Positions 30,862 to 39,157 of a stretch of 64,000 nt of DNA are shown here, in pieces. The notes beneath the pieces are model-generated. The model was not told the DNA's origin. It did no database searches and saw nothing but the letters and a program-made list of their open reading frames with translations. Every line of letters starts with the position of its first letter. Position 1 is the first letter of the stretch. The position numbers and the translations under genes are program-made. Source of the stretch: Simplicispira psychrophila DSM 11588 (GTDB lineage Bacteria; Pseudomonadota; Gammaproteobacteria; Burkholderiales; Burkholderiaceae_C); contig NZ_JHYS01000015.1 in the NCBI RefSeq assembly GCF_000688255.1, forward strand, positions 24,963 through 88,962, written 5' to 3'.

Positions 30862-30980
30862 GGTGCGCGATTGTAGTGCTGGTGTTTCATACAGTCTTTG
30901 CCAGCCATCGACCGCACCGCGCCGCTTTGCCGTCATCACACTGTCAAGCAAAAAACCACGCTATTCGTTACATTCGCCCG

Positions 30981-32198
30981 ATGTCTTTCGAAGCTCGCAA
31001 ACTCTCCCTGTTCCAGGTGCTCGCCTGCGGCGCCGCCATCGTCACCTTGTCCATGGGCATTCGCCACGGCTTTGGCTTGTGGCTGCAACCCATCACGCAA
31101 GAGATGGGATGGACCCGCCAGTCGTTTGCGCTGGCGCTGGCCATCCAGAACTTGTCCTGGGGCGTGATCGGCGTCTTTGCTGGCATGGCCGCCGACCGTT
31201 TTGGCGCCTTTCGCGTGCTCATGGGCGGCGCCGTGCTGTATGGCCTGGGCCTGGCCGGCATGGCACTGTCACCCACCGAGACGCTGTTTGCCCTGACGGC
31301 TGGCGTGCTAATCGGCGCGGCGCAGGCCGGCACCACCTATGCCGTGATTTACGGCGTGCTGGGGCGCCAGATTGCCGCCGACAAGCGCTCCTGGGCCATG
31401 GGTGTGGCAGCAGCAGCCGGCTCGTTCGGCCAGTTTTTGATGGTGCCGCTGGAGGGATTTTTCATCTCCACCCTGGGCTGGCAAACCGCGCTGCTGGCAC
31501 TGGCGCTGATGGTGCTGCTGATCGTGCCGCTGGCTTTTGGTCTGCGTGAGCCGGGTTTCCAGGGCGCCGCGCCGCTGCAACGCCGCCAGAGCATTGCCGA
31601 AGCGCTGACCGAGGCGTTTCGCCACCGCAGCTTTTTATTGCTCACCGTTGGCTACTTTGTCTGCGGCTTTCAGGTGGTATTCATTGGCGTGCACATGCCC
31701 AGCTATCTGAAAGACCACGGTCTGTCCTCCCAGGTAGCCAGCTACGCCCTGGCGCTGATCGGCCTGTTCAACGTGGTCGGCACCTATATGGCCGGCGCGC
31801 TGGGCCAGCGCTTGGCCAAGCGCCATATTCTGGCGTTCATCTATTTCACCCGCGCCGTGGTCATCAGCATCTTCTTGCTGGTGCCGCTGTCTCCGACCAG
31901 CGTATATATCTTTTCCGCCGTCATGGGCACGCTGTGGCTATCCACGGTGCCGCCAACCAATGCGCTGGTGGCACAAATTTTTGGTGTGCAACACCTGTCC
32001 ATGCTCGGCGGCTTTGTATTTTTCAGCCACCAGCTGGGCAGCTTCATGGGGGTTTGGCTGGGCGGCTATCTGTACGACCGCACCGGCAGCTACGATATCG
32101 TCTGGTATCTGGCCATTGGCCTGGGCGTGCTGGCGGGCCTGATCAACCTGCCAATCAAGGAACAGCCCATCCAGCGTCCGGCACTGCAAACCGCCTGA
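30981..32198 (+). CDS. Major facilitator superfamily transporter
   Basis: This 405-residue protein has twelve predicted membrane helices. The loop between helices 2 and 3 reads GMAADRFGAFRVLMGGA, the MFS signature (G-x3-D-R-x-G-x-x). The sequence (SMGIRHGFGLWLQPITQEMG, and ALVAQIFGVQHLSMLGGFVF) resembles the monocarboxylate / oxalate:formate-like MFS group, so a small organic anion is a reasonable but unproven substrate. The ATG at 30981 has no Shine-Dalgarno but TACATT ends 6 nt upstream. A 55-residue protein begins 1 nt after the stop and is very likely co-transcribed. Confidence 0.9.
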   Translation: MSFEARKLSLFQVLACGAAIVTLSMGIRHGFGLWLQPITQEMGWTRQSFALALAIQNLSWGVIGVFAGMAADRFGAFRVLMGGAVLYGLGLAGMALSPTETLFALTAGVLIGAAQAGTTYAVIYGVLGRQIAADKRSWAMGVAAAAGSFGQFLMVPLEGFFISTLGWQTALLALALMVLLIVPLAFGLREPGFQGAAPLQRRQSIAEALTEAFRHRSFLLLTVGYFVCGFQVVFIGVHMPSYLKDHGLSSQVASYALALIGLFNVVGTYMAGALGQRLAKRHILAFIYFTRAVVISIFLLVPLSPTSVYIFSAVMGTLWLSTVPPTNALVAQIFGVQHLSMLGGFVFFSHQLGSFMGVWLGGYLYDRTGSYDIVWYLAIGLGVLAGLINLPIKEQPIQRPALQTA

Positions 32199-32199
32199 T

Positions 32200-32367
32200 A
32201 TGTCCCGCACACTTGCTCCTGCCACTTCCGAGGCCCAGCGCCCTGCCGTCTGGCGGCGCTGGGCCGTGCGCGCACTGGTGCTGATCGCTTTGCTGCTGGT
32301 GTTTGCGCTGTACAGCAACCCCGACTTCATGGTGATGCTGGCTGATCAGATGTGGGCTTGTTTTTAA
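32200..32367 (+). CDS. 55-residue single-pass membrane microprotein downstream of the MFS transporter
   Basis: This small gene starts at ATG 32200, one base after the TGA of the MFS gene (TGATATG), and ends at TAA 32365-32367. The protein starts MSRTLAPATSEAQRPAVWRR, then has one hydrophobic helix (RALVLIALLLVFALY), and ends NPDFMVMLADQMWACF. The Arg-rich segment before the helix suggests an N-in, C-out orientation. The tight spacing suggests translational coupling with the transporter. I do not know a function. It could be an accessory subunit of the MFS protein or an independent membrane peptide, and coding is supported by codon pattern and membrane profile only. Confidence 0.65.
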   Translation: MSRTLAPATSEAQRPAVWRRWAVRALVLIALLLVFALYSNPDFMVMLADQMWACF

Positions 32368-32370
32368 GCA

Positions 32371-32425
32371 TCAAAACAGCCTCTAACCCTTACAAAATAA
32401 GCACTACAAGCTATTTAAATAATAG
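32371..32425 (+). repeat. Dispersed intergenic repeat, copy G
   Basis: CAGCCTCTAACCCTTACA and AATAAGCACTACAAGCTAT match the family. It lies between the microprotein stop and the methyltransferase start. Confidence 0.75.
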
Positions 32426-32440
32426 CTAACCAAGAGCACC

Positions 32441-32995
32441 ATGCACCACACAGAAACCCCTTCCAACTGGATACAGCGCTGGTCACACTTGGTACCTGCG
32501 GGCGCGCCGGTGCTGGATGTGGCCTGTGGCCTGGGTCGGCACCTGCGCTGGTTTGCTGAGCGGGGCCATCCGGTCACCGGCGTGGACCGCTCAGCGCAAG
32601 CGGCCGAAGCGGCCGCAGCCTGGGGCGAAGCGCTGTGCGCCGACATCGAAAACGCCCCTTGGCCCCTGCCCAGCCGCCAGTTTGGCGCGGTAGTGGTGAC
32701 GAACTATTTGTGGCGTGCCCTGCTGCCCACTCTGGTGGCCAGCGTGGCGCCGGGCGGTTTACTGATTTACGAAACCTTTGCCAGTGGCAACGAAACCGTG
32801 GGCAAGCCGTCACGCGCCGATTTCTTGCTGCAACCGGGCGAACTGCTGTGCGCCTGCGCCGGGCTGCGCGTGGTGGCTTATGAAGAGGGCTATCTGGATG
32901 CGCCCGAGCGCTTCGTCCAGCGCATCACCGCCGTGCGTGAACTGGCGGCAACCAATGCACCAGCGCGGCACTTTCTGCAAGCGCCCGCTAGTTAG
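32441..32995 (+). CDS. Class I SAM-dependent methyltransferase (TehB-like)
   Basis: This 184-residue protein shows the SAM-binding motif I VLDVACGLGRHLRWFAERG, followed by VTGVDRSAQAAEAA (motif II acidic residue binding the ribose) and FGAVVVTNYLWRALL (motif IV region). It is soluble. The form and size resemble tellurite-resistance methyltransferase TehB and related small-molecule methyltransferases. The methyl acceptor cannot be read from the sequence. A weak AAGAG precedes the ATG. dapA begins 30 nt downstream and has its own -10-like sequence (TAGAAT at 32993-32998) at the end of this gene. Confidence 0.88.
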   Translation: MHHTETPSNWIQRWSHLVPAGAPVLDVACGLGRHLRWFAERGHPVTGVDRSAQAAEAAAAWGEALCADIENAPWPLPSRQFGAVVVTNYLWRALLPTLVASVAPGGLLIYETFASGNETVGKPSRADFLLQPGELLCACAGLRVVAYEEGYLDAPERFVQRITAVRELAATNAPARHFLQAPAS

Positions 32996-33025
32996 AATGC
33001 CCTTTTACCGTTTTGCACTGCGGAT

Positions 33026-33925
33026 ATGACCCTACCTAGCGCCCCCCTCACCGGCAGCATCGTCGCCCTCATCACCCCCCTGCACGAGGACACCAGCGTG
33101 GACTACCCCACGCTGCGCCAACTGATCGACTGGCATATTGCCGAAGGCACCGACTGCATTGGTGTGGTCGGCACCACGGGCGAGTCGCCCACGGTGAACG
33201 TCGAAGAGCACTGCGAAATCATTCGCGTCAGCGTCGAGCAGGCGGCAGGGCGCGTGCCCGTGATGGCCGGCTGCGGTGCCAACTCGACGGCGGAAGCCAT
33301 CGAACTGGCCAAATTCGCCCGGGGCGTCGGCGCCAACAGCCAGCTGCAGGTGGTGCCCTACTACAACAAGCCGACGCAAGAGGGCCAGTACCAGCACTTC
33401 AAGGCGATTGCCGAAGCCACGGGCGACTTGCCCATCGTGCTCTACAACGTGCCCGGCCGTTCGGTCGCTGATATGCAGCACGAAACGGTGCTGCGCCTGG
33501 CGCAAGTGCCCGGCATCATCGGCATCAAGGAAGCCACCGGCAACATTGAACGCGCGCAGTGGCTAATCCGCGATCTGCCAAAAAACTTTGCTATTTACTC
33601 CGGCGACGACCCGACCGCCGTCGCATTGATGCTGTGCGGTGGCCACGGCAACATCAGCGTCACCGCCAACGTCGCACCGCGCCTGATGCACGAGCTATGT
33701 GCTGCCGCCTTGGCCGGCAACATCCGCCGCGCCATGGAAATCCAGTTCCAGCTGATGCCAGTGCACAAAAACCTGTTCATTGAAGCCAACCCGATTCCCG
33801 TCAAGTGGGCCGCCGCCCGCATGGGTCTGTGCGGTGGCACGCTGCGCCTGCCCATGACCCCCCTGAGCGCACACCACGAAGCTGCTGTCGAAGCGGCACT
33901 GCGCGCCAGCGGCCTGCTGACCTGA
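33026..33925 (+). CDS. dapA: 4-hydroxy-tetrahydrodipicolinate synthase
   Basis: This 299-residue TIM-barrel aldolase condenses pyruvate with aspartate semialdehyde, the first committed step of lysine and diaminopimelate synthesis. Key residues are visible: the GTTGESPT loop (residues 49-56), Tyr140 in VLYNVPGRS, and the Schiff-base Lys168 in [11 protein letters not shown]. Length and motifs are typical of proteobacterial DapA. It is followed by bamC 69 nt downstream, an arrangement common to beta- and gammaproteobacteria (dapA-bamC), which supports both calls. Confidence 0.97.
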   Translation: MTLPSAPLTGSIVALITPLHEDTSVDYPTLRQLIDWHIAEGTDCIGVVGTTGESPTVNVEEHCEIIRVSVEQAAGRVPVMAGCGANSTAEAIELAKFARGVGANSQLQVVPYYNKPTQEGQYQHFKAIAEATGDLPIVLYNVPGRSVADMQHETVLRLAQVPGIIGIKEATGNIERAQWLIRDLPKNFAIYSGDDPTAVALMLCGGHGNISVTANVAPRLMHELCAAALAGNIRRAMEIQFQLMPVHKNLFIEANPIPVKWAAARMGLCGGTLRLPMTPLSAHHEAAVEAALRASGLLT

Positions 33926-33994
33926 ACCGCCCACACGGCACCTTCTGCCTCTGTCTTTGCTTCTGCCCGTATACGAATTTCCAAGGATTTCTGC

Positions 33995-35080
33995 GTGAAC
34001 CCTACTGCACGACTGGGCCTGTTCGGCCTGACCCTTGCGCTGTCTGCCTGCTCAGTGCTCGATGGCGACAAGATCGACTACAAAAGCGCCACCAAAGGCG
34101 CCACCCTAGAGGTGCCGCCTGACCTGCAGCAGCTCTCGCGCGACAGCCGCTACACCCTGCCTGGCAGCGTGGTATCGGCCAATGCATTGCAAGCCGGCCA
34201 AGCCGTCCAGCCATCGGCCACCAGCACCGCCGCCACGGCCACCATGGGCGACGTGCGCATTGAACGCGACGGCAACCAGCGCTGGCTGGTGGTCAAGCGT
34301 CCGGCCGACAAACTATGGGAACCGGTACGCGACTTCTGGACAGAAAACGGCTTCACGCTGGCGCAAGAACAGTCCGATGTCGGCATCATGGAAACCGACT
34401 GGGCAGAAAACCGTGCCAAGCTGCCGCAAGACATCATTCGCGCGACGATTGGCAAGGTGTTTGATGCGCTGTATTCGACCGGCGAGCGCGATAAGTTCCG
34501 CACGCGCCTAGAGCGCATGCCCAACGGCGACACCGAAATCTACATCAGCCACCGCGGCATGATCGAGGTCTATTCCAGCAGCGCCAAGGACAGCACCATC
34601 TGGCAGCCACGTGCGGCTGACCCGGAACTGGAGACCGAATTCTTGCGCCGCCTGATGGTCAAACTCGGCGTCAGCCAGCAGCAGTCCAAAGCCATTGCCG
34701 CCGCTCCGGTGCAAACACCGCCCAGTGCCCAGCTGTCCAGCGTCAATGGCGTGCCGGTGCTGCAAATGCACGAAGGCTTTGACCGCGCCTGGCGCCGTAT
34801 CGGCCTGGCGCTAGACCGTACCGGCTTCACTGTCGAAGACCGTGACCGCAGCCAGGGCGTGTATTTCGTGCGCTACGTCGCACCTGGCACAGACAAGGAA
34901 GAAAGCTTCTTCAGCAAGCTGCTGGGAGGCAAGGCAGCGACACCACCGCTGAAATACCGCGTGGTAGTGCGCAGTGCTGGCGAAGCCAGCACAGTGTCAG
35001 TGCTCAATGCTGCCGGCGCGCCCGAAACCTCTGCCAATGTCCAAAGCATCTTGCGCGTACTGGCGGACGACCTGAAGTAA
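33995..35080 (+). CDS. bamC: Outer membrane protein assembly factor BamC (lipoprotein)
   Basis: This 361-residue protein is a subunit of the BAM complex, which inserts beta-barrel proteins into the outer membrane. A short signal sequence ends in a lipobox LSAC (residues ~15-18), so Cys is lipidated. The mature N-terminus contains DKIDYKSATKG and PPDLQQLSRDSRY, the conserved unstructured lasso segment that contacts BamD. Two helix-grip domains follow, the second starting at about EGFDRAWRRIGLALDRTGF. Translation starts at GTG 33995, preceded by AAGGA at good spacing. The gene follows dapA, and a strong terminator follows the stop. Confidence 0.93.
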   Translation: MNPTARLGLFGLTLALSACSVLDGDKIDYKSATKGATLEVPPDLQQLSRDSRYTLPGSVVSANALQAGQAVQPSATSTAATATMGDVRIERDGNQRWLVVKRPADKLWEPVRDFWTENGFTLAQEQSDVGIMETDWAENRAKLPQDIIRATIGKVFDALYSTGERDKFRTRLERMPNGDTEIYISHRGMIEVYSSSAKDSTIWQPRAADPELETEFLRRLMVKLGVSQQQSKAIAAAPVQTPPSAQLSSVNGVPVLQMHEGFDRAWRRIGLALDRTGFTVEDRDRSQGVYFVRYVAPGTDKEESFFSKLLGGKAATPPLKYRVVVRSAGEASTVSVLNAAGAPETSANVQSILRVLADDLK

Positions 35081-35092
35081 AACACCGCAGCC

Positions 35093-35129
35093 AAAAAAAA
35101 GCCCCGACCAAAAGGTTCGGGGCTTTTTT
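35093..35129. terminator. Bidirectional Rho-independent terminator after bamC
   Basis: The stem GCCCCGACC / GGTTCGGGGC is flanked by an A run before and a T run after, so it can act for bamC and for the convergent lipoprotein gene. Confidence 0.93.
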
Positions 35130-35178
35130 ACGGTCTGGGAGCCGACCACAGCGGCCGGACAACCCAAACCCGGGCAAT

Positions 35179-35511
35179 TTACTTGGCAGGAGCAGCGGCA
35201 GCAGCGGCAGCAGCAGCGGCAGCAGCAGCATCAGCAGCGGCTTTGGCAGCATCACCAGCATCAGCAGCTGCACCGGAAACAGCAGCACCAGCCGACTTGG
35301 CAGCTTCGCCAGCAGCCGTGGCAGCTTCGCCAGCCGTCTTGGCAGCGTCAGCGGCAGCGCTGGCATCAGCAGCAGGAGCTGCGGCAGGAGCGACGACAGC
35401 TGCAGGAGCTTCCATGGGAGCGGGTGCTGGGGCAGCGACAGGCTCTGCTTTTTTGCCGCAGGCAGCCAGTGCCACAACCATCAGGGAAGCCAGGAGGAGA
35501 GACTTGTTCAT
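35179..35511 (-). CDS. Alanine-rich small lipoprotein
   Basis: This 110-residue protein has a lipoprotein signal peptide (MNKSLLLASLMVVALAACGKK; lipobox LAAC, Cys18). The mature part is almost only Ala with regularly spaced Lys, Asp, Gly and Pro, and ends in a run of thirteen Ala before PAK. This composition suggests a long helical or flexible spacer in the periplasm, like other Ala-rich lipoproteins in Burkholderiales, with no catalytic part. The GCN codon run makes the opposite strand also open and Ala-rich, but only the minus strand has a signal peptide and a ribosome site (AAGGAAA). The function is unknown. Confidence 0.8.
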   Translation of the reverse strand: MNKSLLLASLMVVALAACGKKAEPVAAPAPAPMEAPAAVVAPAAAPAADASAAADAAKTAGEAATAAGEAAKSAGAAVSGAAADAGDAAKAAADAAAAAAAAAAAAAPAK

Positions 35512-35709
35512 TTTAAATTTCCTTGGTAGATAAACAAAAAACCGATGCCATAACGTCCCGCCTCTACAGCCTGGCTCCGCTCTGGCGACGTATGCGCAAA
35601 CGCTGACGTCAAACTGAATCCATAATTATATTAGGGATTCGTCAATCCTGAATAACACTGACGTTTGCAGCCAACACTGTAAATTTACGCTAAGAGTACG
35701 GGTAATCCC

Positions 35710-36225
35710 CTACAAGCCCAACGTCGTCGCTGGAAAGCCAGGAGCACTTTTGCTGGTCAGCCATTCCTTGAGCGACTCGCGCAGCAGCGTGCGCTGCTGT
35801 GGCTGCGTCGTGCTGACACCCACGCAGCGCTCAGGATCGAGGCGGTGCAAGACCCAGCCGGGGGACCAGATCATGCTGGGCAGAACCAACGGATCGGCCG
35901 AGCGGCTGGCACGACAAGTCAGGAGGTGATCCCAGGTGCCACGCCAGCGCACAAAACGGGCCTGGCGGCGAATCACCTCGTCGTAGTGACACGCCAGCAT
36001 CGTGAAGCGCCGCCCACTGCGCGCCCAGGCGTTCAGCGACTCAATCACGGCGCGCTCACCCAGCGGCCAGTCATGAAAATAAGCATCGCTCACCATGATG
36101 TCAGACCAGCCCTCGCGCGCAGCGCAGGCGAAAGCGTCGCGCACCAGTTGCTGAAACGCCTCGCGCCCCGTGAAGCGCCCCTCGGGCAGGGCGGCATCAG
36201 GGGGTACAGGAGGCACAGTCTGCAT
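35710..36225 (-). CDS. Conserved hypothetical protein
   Basis: This 171-residue soluble protein begins MQTVPPVPPDAALPEGRFTG. I do not recognise a named family. It has no signal peptide and no membrane segment; a middle part (AVIESLNAWARSGRRFTMLA then CHYDEVIRRQARFVRWRGTW) is helical and Arg/Trp-rich. Its stop lies about 200 nt beyond the Ala-rich lipoprotein start, across an AT-rich gap in which I see no gene. It begins 27 nt downstream of the stop of the ribosomal oxygenase gene on the same strand, so they are probably co-transcribed. No function can be given. Confidence 0.65.
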   Translation of the reverse strand: MQTVPPVPPDAALPEGRFTGREAFQQLVRDAFACAAREGWSDIMVSDAYFHDWPLGERAVIESLNAWARSGRRFTMLACHYDEVIRRQARFVRWRGTWDHLLTCRASRSADPLVLPSMIWSPGWVLHRLDPERCVGVSTTQPQQRTLLRESLKEWLTSKSAPGFPATTLGL

Positions 36226-36252
36226 CGCTAACCTCTAATGGAATAAACCGCG

Positions 36253-37380
36253 TCAGGCCGGCGGCTGCGCGTGGGCCCAGCCGTCTGCGCACCAAGCAGA
36301 CAACAACTCCAGCGCCCCATCGCTGGCACGCGCCAGCGCATGTTGATCCAGCTGGCGCTGATCGGCCAATTGGCGCATCAGCGTGGCATCGCGTCCGCTG
36401 GCGCGGTAGCTTTCGCCGTTGATGAAGAGGTGGTCAGCGTCATACATCATGCGGGTGCGCCGATCCAGCACCACCTGCTCCAGCATGGCGCGCGCGTCAC
36501 CCGGCTCAAACCAGACGTTGGCCTTGGGCTCGGTCAGGTACTCGCCCAAAGCACGCTCCAAGGCGCGCGGCTCGGCCAGGGCGCGTGCCAGCGCATCGCG
36601 GGCAAAGGTCTGCAGCGTGGCCGGAATTTCTGCCGGCTGCTCCACCGCCGCCTGCTGCCCATCGCGGTACAACAAAGGCTTGGCGCAACCCTCGTCCTCG
36701 TCCGCCAAGCGCACCAGCAGTTCTTGCGCCAGGTCCGAGCGCTCGGGCACGCGAAAGCCGACCGAATAAGTCATGCACTCGCCCTCGGCAATGCCATCGT
36801 GCGCCCAACCCGGGGGCAGGTACAGCATGTCGCCAGGCTCCAACACATGCTCTTCCTCAGGCTCAAAATTTGCCAGAATTTTCATAGGCACATCGTCGCG
36901 CAGTGTTAAGTCTTTCTGGCGCCCGATGCGCCAGCGCCGACGGCCATGGGCCTGGATCAAGAACACGTCGTAGCTGTCAAAGTGCGGACCGACACCGCCG
37001 CCGTCGCTGGCGTAGCTGATCATCACGTCGTCCAGCCGCGCATCGGGAACAAAGCGGAACTGCTGCATCAAAGCGTGCACCGGGTCATTGTGCAAATCCA
37101 CGCCTTGCACCAGCAGCGTCCAGTTTGGGCGCTGCAGCGGCGGCAGCGCACGGCGGGTGAACGGGCCGGACTGCACCTTCCAGGCACCGTCCACTTGCTG
37201 CACCAAGCGCGACTCGACTCCGTCTTGGGCCGCCAAGGCAAACACCCCAGTGCGCAGCACTGGCGGCACAAAGCCGGGAATGGCCTGGCGCACCAGCAGT
37301 GGTTTTTTTTGCCAATGGCGGCGCATGAACTGCGCAGCGCTCAAGCCGCCGAGCAAAGGAAGGGATTGGTGGATGTCCAT
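36253..37380 (-). CDS. roxA: Cupin (JmjC-type) ribosomal protein uL16 arginine/3-hydroxylase
   Basis: This 375-residue Fe(II)/2-oxoglutarate oxygenase shows the iron triad as H133-x-D135 (GVGPHFDSYDVFLIQ) and H194 (LPPGWAHDGIAEG). The N-terminus MDIHQSLPLLGGLSAAQFM and the FMRRHWQKKPLLVRQA block match the RoxA/YcfD family, which hydroxylates an Arg of ribosomal protein L16 in E. coli. The C-terminal winged-helix-like dimerisation part is present (LMRQLADQRQLDQHALARAS). ATG 37380 was chosen because the family N-terminus begins there; the open frame upstream has no homology features. The substrate is inferred from family membership. Confidence 0.9.
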   Translation of the reverse strand: MDIHQSLPLLGGLSAAQFMRRHWQKKPLLVRQAIPGFVPPVLRTGVFALAAQDGVESRLVQQVDGAWKVQSGPFTRRALPPLQRPNWTLLVQGVDLHNDPVHALMQQFRFVPDARLDDVMISYASDGGGVGPHFDSYDVFLIQAHGRRRWRIGRQKDLTLRDDVPMKILANFEPEEEHVLEPGDMLYLPPGWAHDGIAEGECMTYSVGFRVPERSDLAQELLVRLADEDEGCAKPLLYRDGQQAAVEQPAEIPATLQTFARDALARALAEPRALERALGEYLTEPKANVWFEPGDARAMLEQVVLDRRTRMMYDADHLFINGESYRASGRDATLMRQLADQRQLDQHALARASDGALELLSAWCADGWAHAQPPA

Positions 37381-37435
37381 AAAAAAACAAGTCTGCCCGG
37401 CAAAGGGCGGTTGATCAAACTGCGACAATTCTCCT

Positions 37436-37960
37436 ATGGAAATCACAGAACAATGCGTGGTCGCACTCACGTGGACCCTGAAAGACACCTTGGGCGACGA
37501 ACTGGACGTGCTCGATGAACCAGTGGAATTTGTGGTGGGCGGCGGCGATTTATTCGCCTGTATTGAGCGTGCGCTGCAAGGCCACAGTACGGGCGCCACG
37601 CTGGCATTGCACATCGAGCCAGAAGAAGGCTTTGGCGACTACAACGATCAGTTGTTGTTTTTAGAGCCGCGTGCACTGTTTCCGGCGGAACTGGAAGAAG
37701 GCATGGTGCTGGAGGGCAATGCCCTGCCCGCAGGCTGCAACCCCGACGCACCCACTGATGCGCTCTACACCATTTCAGAAATTTATCCCGAGCATGTCGT
37801 GCTGGATGGCAACCACCCGCTGGCCGGCATTGCCATCCGGCTGCATCTGAAGGTGTGTGGTGTGCGCGAAGCCACTGAAGAAGAAATCGGCAGTGGCACC
37901 GCAGGCACCGGATTCTTTCGCATCCAGCCCCACGCTCCTGGGAACGATCTGCTGCACTGA
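37436..37960 (+). CDS. FKBP-type peptidyl-prolyl isomerase, SlyD-like
   Basis: This 174-residue protein has the SlyD arrangement: a short FKBP core interrupted by an IF (insert-in-flap) chaperone domain. Visible segments are VVALTWTLKDTLGDELDVLD, PVEFVVGGGDLFACIERALQG and the IF part (EPEEGFGDYNDQLLFLEPRA). The C-terminus lacks the His-rich metal tail of E. coli SlyD, so nickel delivery is unlikely and folding assistance is the probable role. It is divergent from roxA with 55 nt between starts. A GACAAT hexamer lies 6 nt before the ATG, and no Shine-Dalgarno is seen. Confidence 0.9.
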   Translation: MEITEQCVVALTWTLKDTLGDELDVLDEPVEFVVGGGDLFACIERALQGHSTGATLALHIEPEEGFGDYNDQLLFLEPRALFPAELEEGMVLEGNALPAGCNPDAPTDALYTISEIYPEHVVLDGNHPLAGIAIRLHLKVCGVREATEEEIGSGTAGTGFFRIQPHAPGNDLLH

Positions 37961-37979
37961 AAGCGCGGGGCCAGAGCCC

Positions 37980-38507
37980 CTACATGCGCGAAATCTGACC
38001 GTTGTACAGAGACACACGGTCGCCCACGCGCACGTCACCGGGCGTAGTGACGTCGTAGGCGCGCATGCCACCCTGATCGAGCTGGATCGTCATGCGGTAG
38101 CCCTGGGGGTACTCGCCGGGCTGGTTGCGCCCCTCGATCTGGTTGCCTACTACAGCACCACCAATCGCACCCAAGGCGGTAGCCGCCGCGCGTCCGCTAC
38201 CGCGGCCCACCTGGTTGCCGAGGACACCCCCCACCACGGCACCTAACACAGTCCCCACCCCCGAAGACTGGCTGCGCCCTTGGGACTGCAGCACTTCAAT
38301 ATTCACTACACGGCCGTATTCGGTGCCATAGGGGGCATTGCCAGGATTCTGGTAGCCCGTGGACGGATAAGACGTCTGCGGATAGTTCTGGGGGTAGGCC
38401 TGCGGATAAGTCTGCTGGTGGCGCGGGTACGGTGCACAGGCCGTCAGGGCGCCCAGAACAACCAAGGCAGCAGTGCCCGTGGCACGGCGGAAAAAGGTGG
38501 TGTACAT
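37980..38507 (-). CDS. Glycine-zipper 2TM outer-membrane lipoprotein (SlyB-like)
   Basis: This 175-residue protein has a signal peptide and lipobox (GALTACAPYP; LTAC, Cys). After the Cys comes a Tyr/Pro/Gln-rich stretch (YPQAYPQNYPQTSYPSTGYQ) and then a glycine-zipper repeat VGTVLGAVVGGVLGNQVGRG, GRAAATALGAIGGAVVGNQIEG, the 17-kDa surface-antigen / SlyB signature. Such proteins are outer-membrane lipoproteins; SlyB-type members are linked to membrane stress. A strong AAGGAG lies upstream of ATG 38507. It is convergent with the SlyD-like gene, with 19 nt between the stops. Confidence 0.88.
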   Translation of the reverse strand: MYTTFFRRATGTAALVVLGALTACAPYPRHQQTYPQAYPQNYPQTSYPSTGYQNPGNAPYGTEYGRVVNIEVLQSQGRSQSSGVGTVLGAVVGGVLGNQVGRGSGRAAATALGAIGGAVVGNQIEGRNQPGEYPQGYRMTIQLDQGGMRAYDVTTPGDVRVGDRVSLYNGQISRM

Positions 38508-38693
38508 GAAGATCTCCTTGAAACAATGCGCCAATGCACAGCGGCTGCACGATAAAAACGAAGGCAATATTTCATTGTGACCTTACCCGGTGCACACCGG
38601 GCGCAGTGTCAGCCTATGGCGGCCATCAAGGTCAGCCCTGCGCCGACAGGCAACGCTGGCGTGCACGGCTGCACGGCTGCACGGCTTGCGCTC

Positions 38694-39140
38694 TCAGCGG
38701 GTACCCGTCGAGCCGTAGCCGTTCTCGCCCCGTTCGGAGGCAGAAAAATCATTCACCACATTGAACTGCGCCTGTACCACCGGAACAATCACCAGCTGCG
38801 CTAGGCGTTCCATCGGTTCCAAGGTGAAGGGCGTGGTGCTGCGGTTCCAGGCGCTGACCATCAGTTGGCCCTGGTAGTCACTATCGATCAAGCCGACCAG
38901 GTTGCCCAGCACGATGCCATGCTTATGCCCCAGGCCCGAGCGCGGCAGGATGAGCGCGGCGTAAGCGGGGTCTTGCAGATGGATGGCAATGCCGGTGGGC
39001 ACCAGTTGCCAGGCATTGGGCTCCAGTACCAGTGGCGTATCCAGGCAGGCGCGCAAATCCAGGCCGGCGCTGCCCGGTGTAGCGTAGGCCGGCAGTTGCT
39101 CCGTCATGCGCGGGTCGAGAATTTTGACGTCTATTTTCAT
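38694..39140 (-). CDS. dut: Deoxyuridine 5'-triphosphate nucleotidohydrolase (dUTPase)
   Basis: This 148-residue trimeric enzyme hydrolyses dUTP to dUMP and pyrophosphate, keeping uracil out of DNA and feeding thymidylate synthesis. The five dUTPase motifs are visible: [14 protein letters not shown] (1), [16 protein letters not shown] (2), [11 protein letters not shown] (3), [11 protein letters not shown] (4) and the C-terminal [10 protein letters not shown] (5). It starts 17 nt after the stop of coaBC on the same strand, the common coaBC-dut operon arrangement. A tandem GCTGCACG repeat of three units lies just beyond its 3' end (about 38662-38686). Confidence 0.97.
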   Translation of the reverse strand: MKIDVKILDPRMTEQLPAYATPGSAGLDLRACLDTPLVLEPNAWQLVPTGIAIHLQDPAYAALILPRSGLGHKHGIVLGNLVGLIDSDYQGQLMVSAWNRSTTPFTLEPMERLAQLVIVPVVQAQFNVVNDFSASERGENGYGSTGTR

Positions 39141-39157
39141 CAGGTTTTTCGGATGTT

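Noticed and set aside
35183..35533. Plus-strand poly-Ala frame over the lipoprotein
   Set aside because: It is a mirror of the GCN codon run; it lacks a signal peptide and ribosome site.
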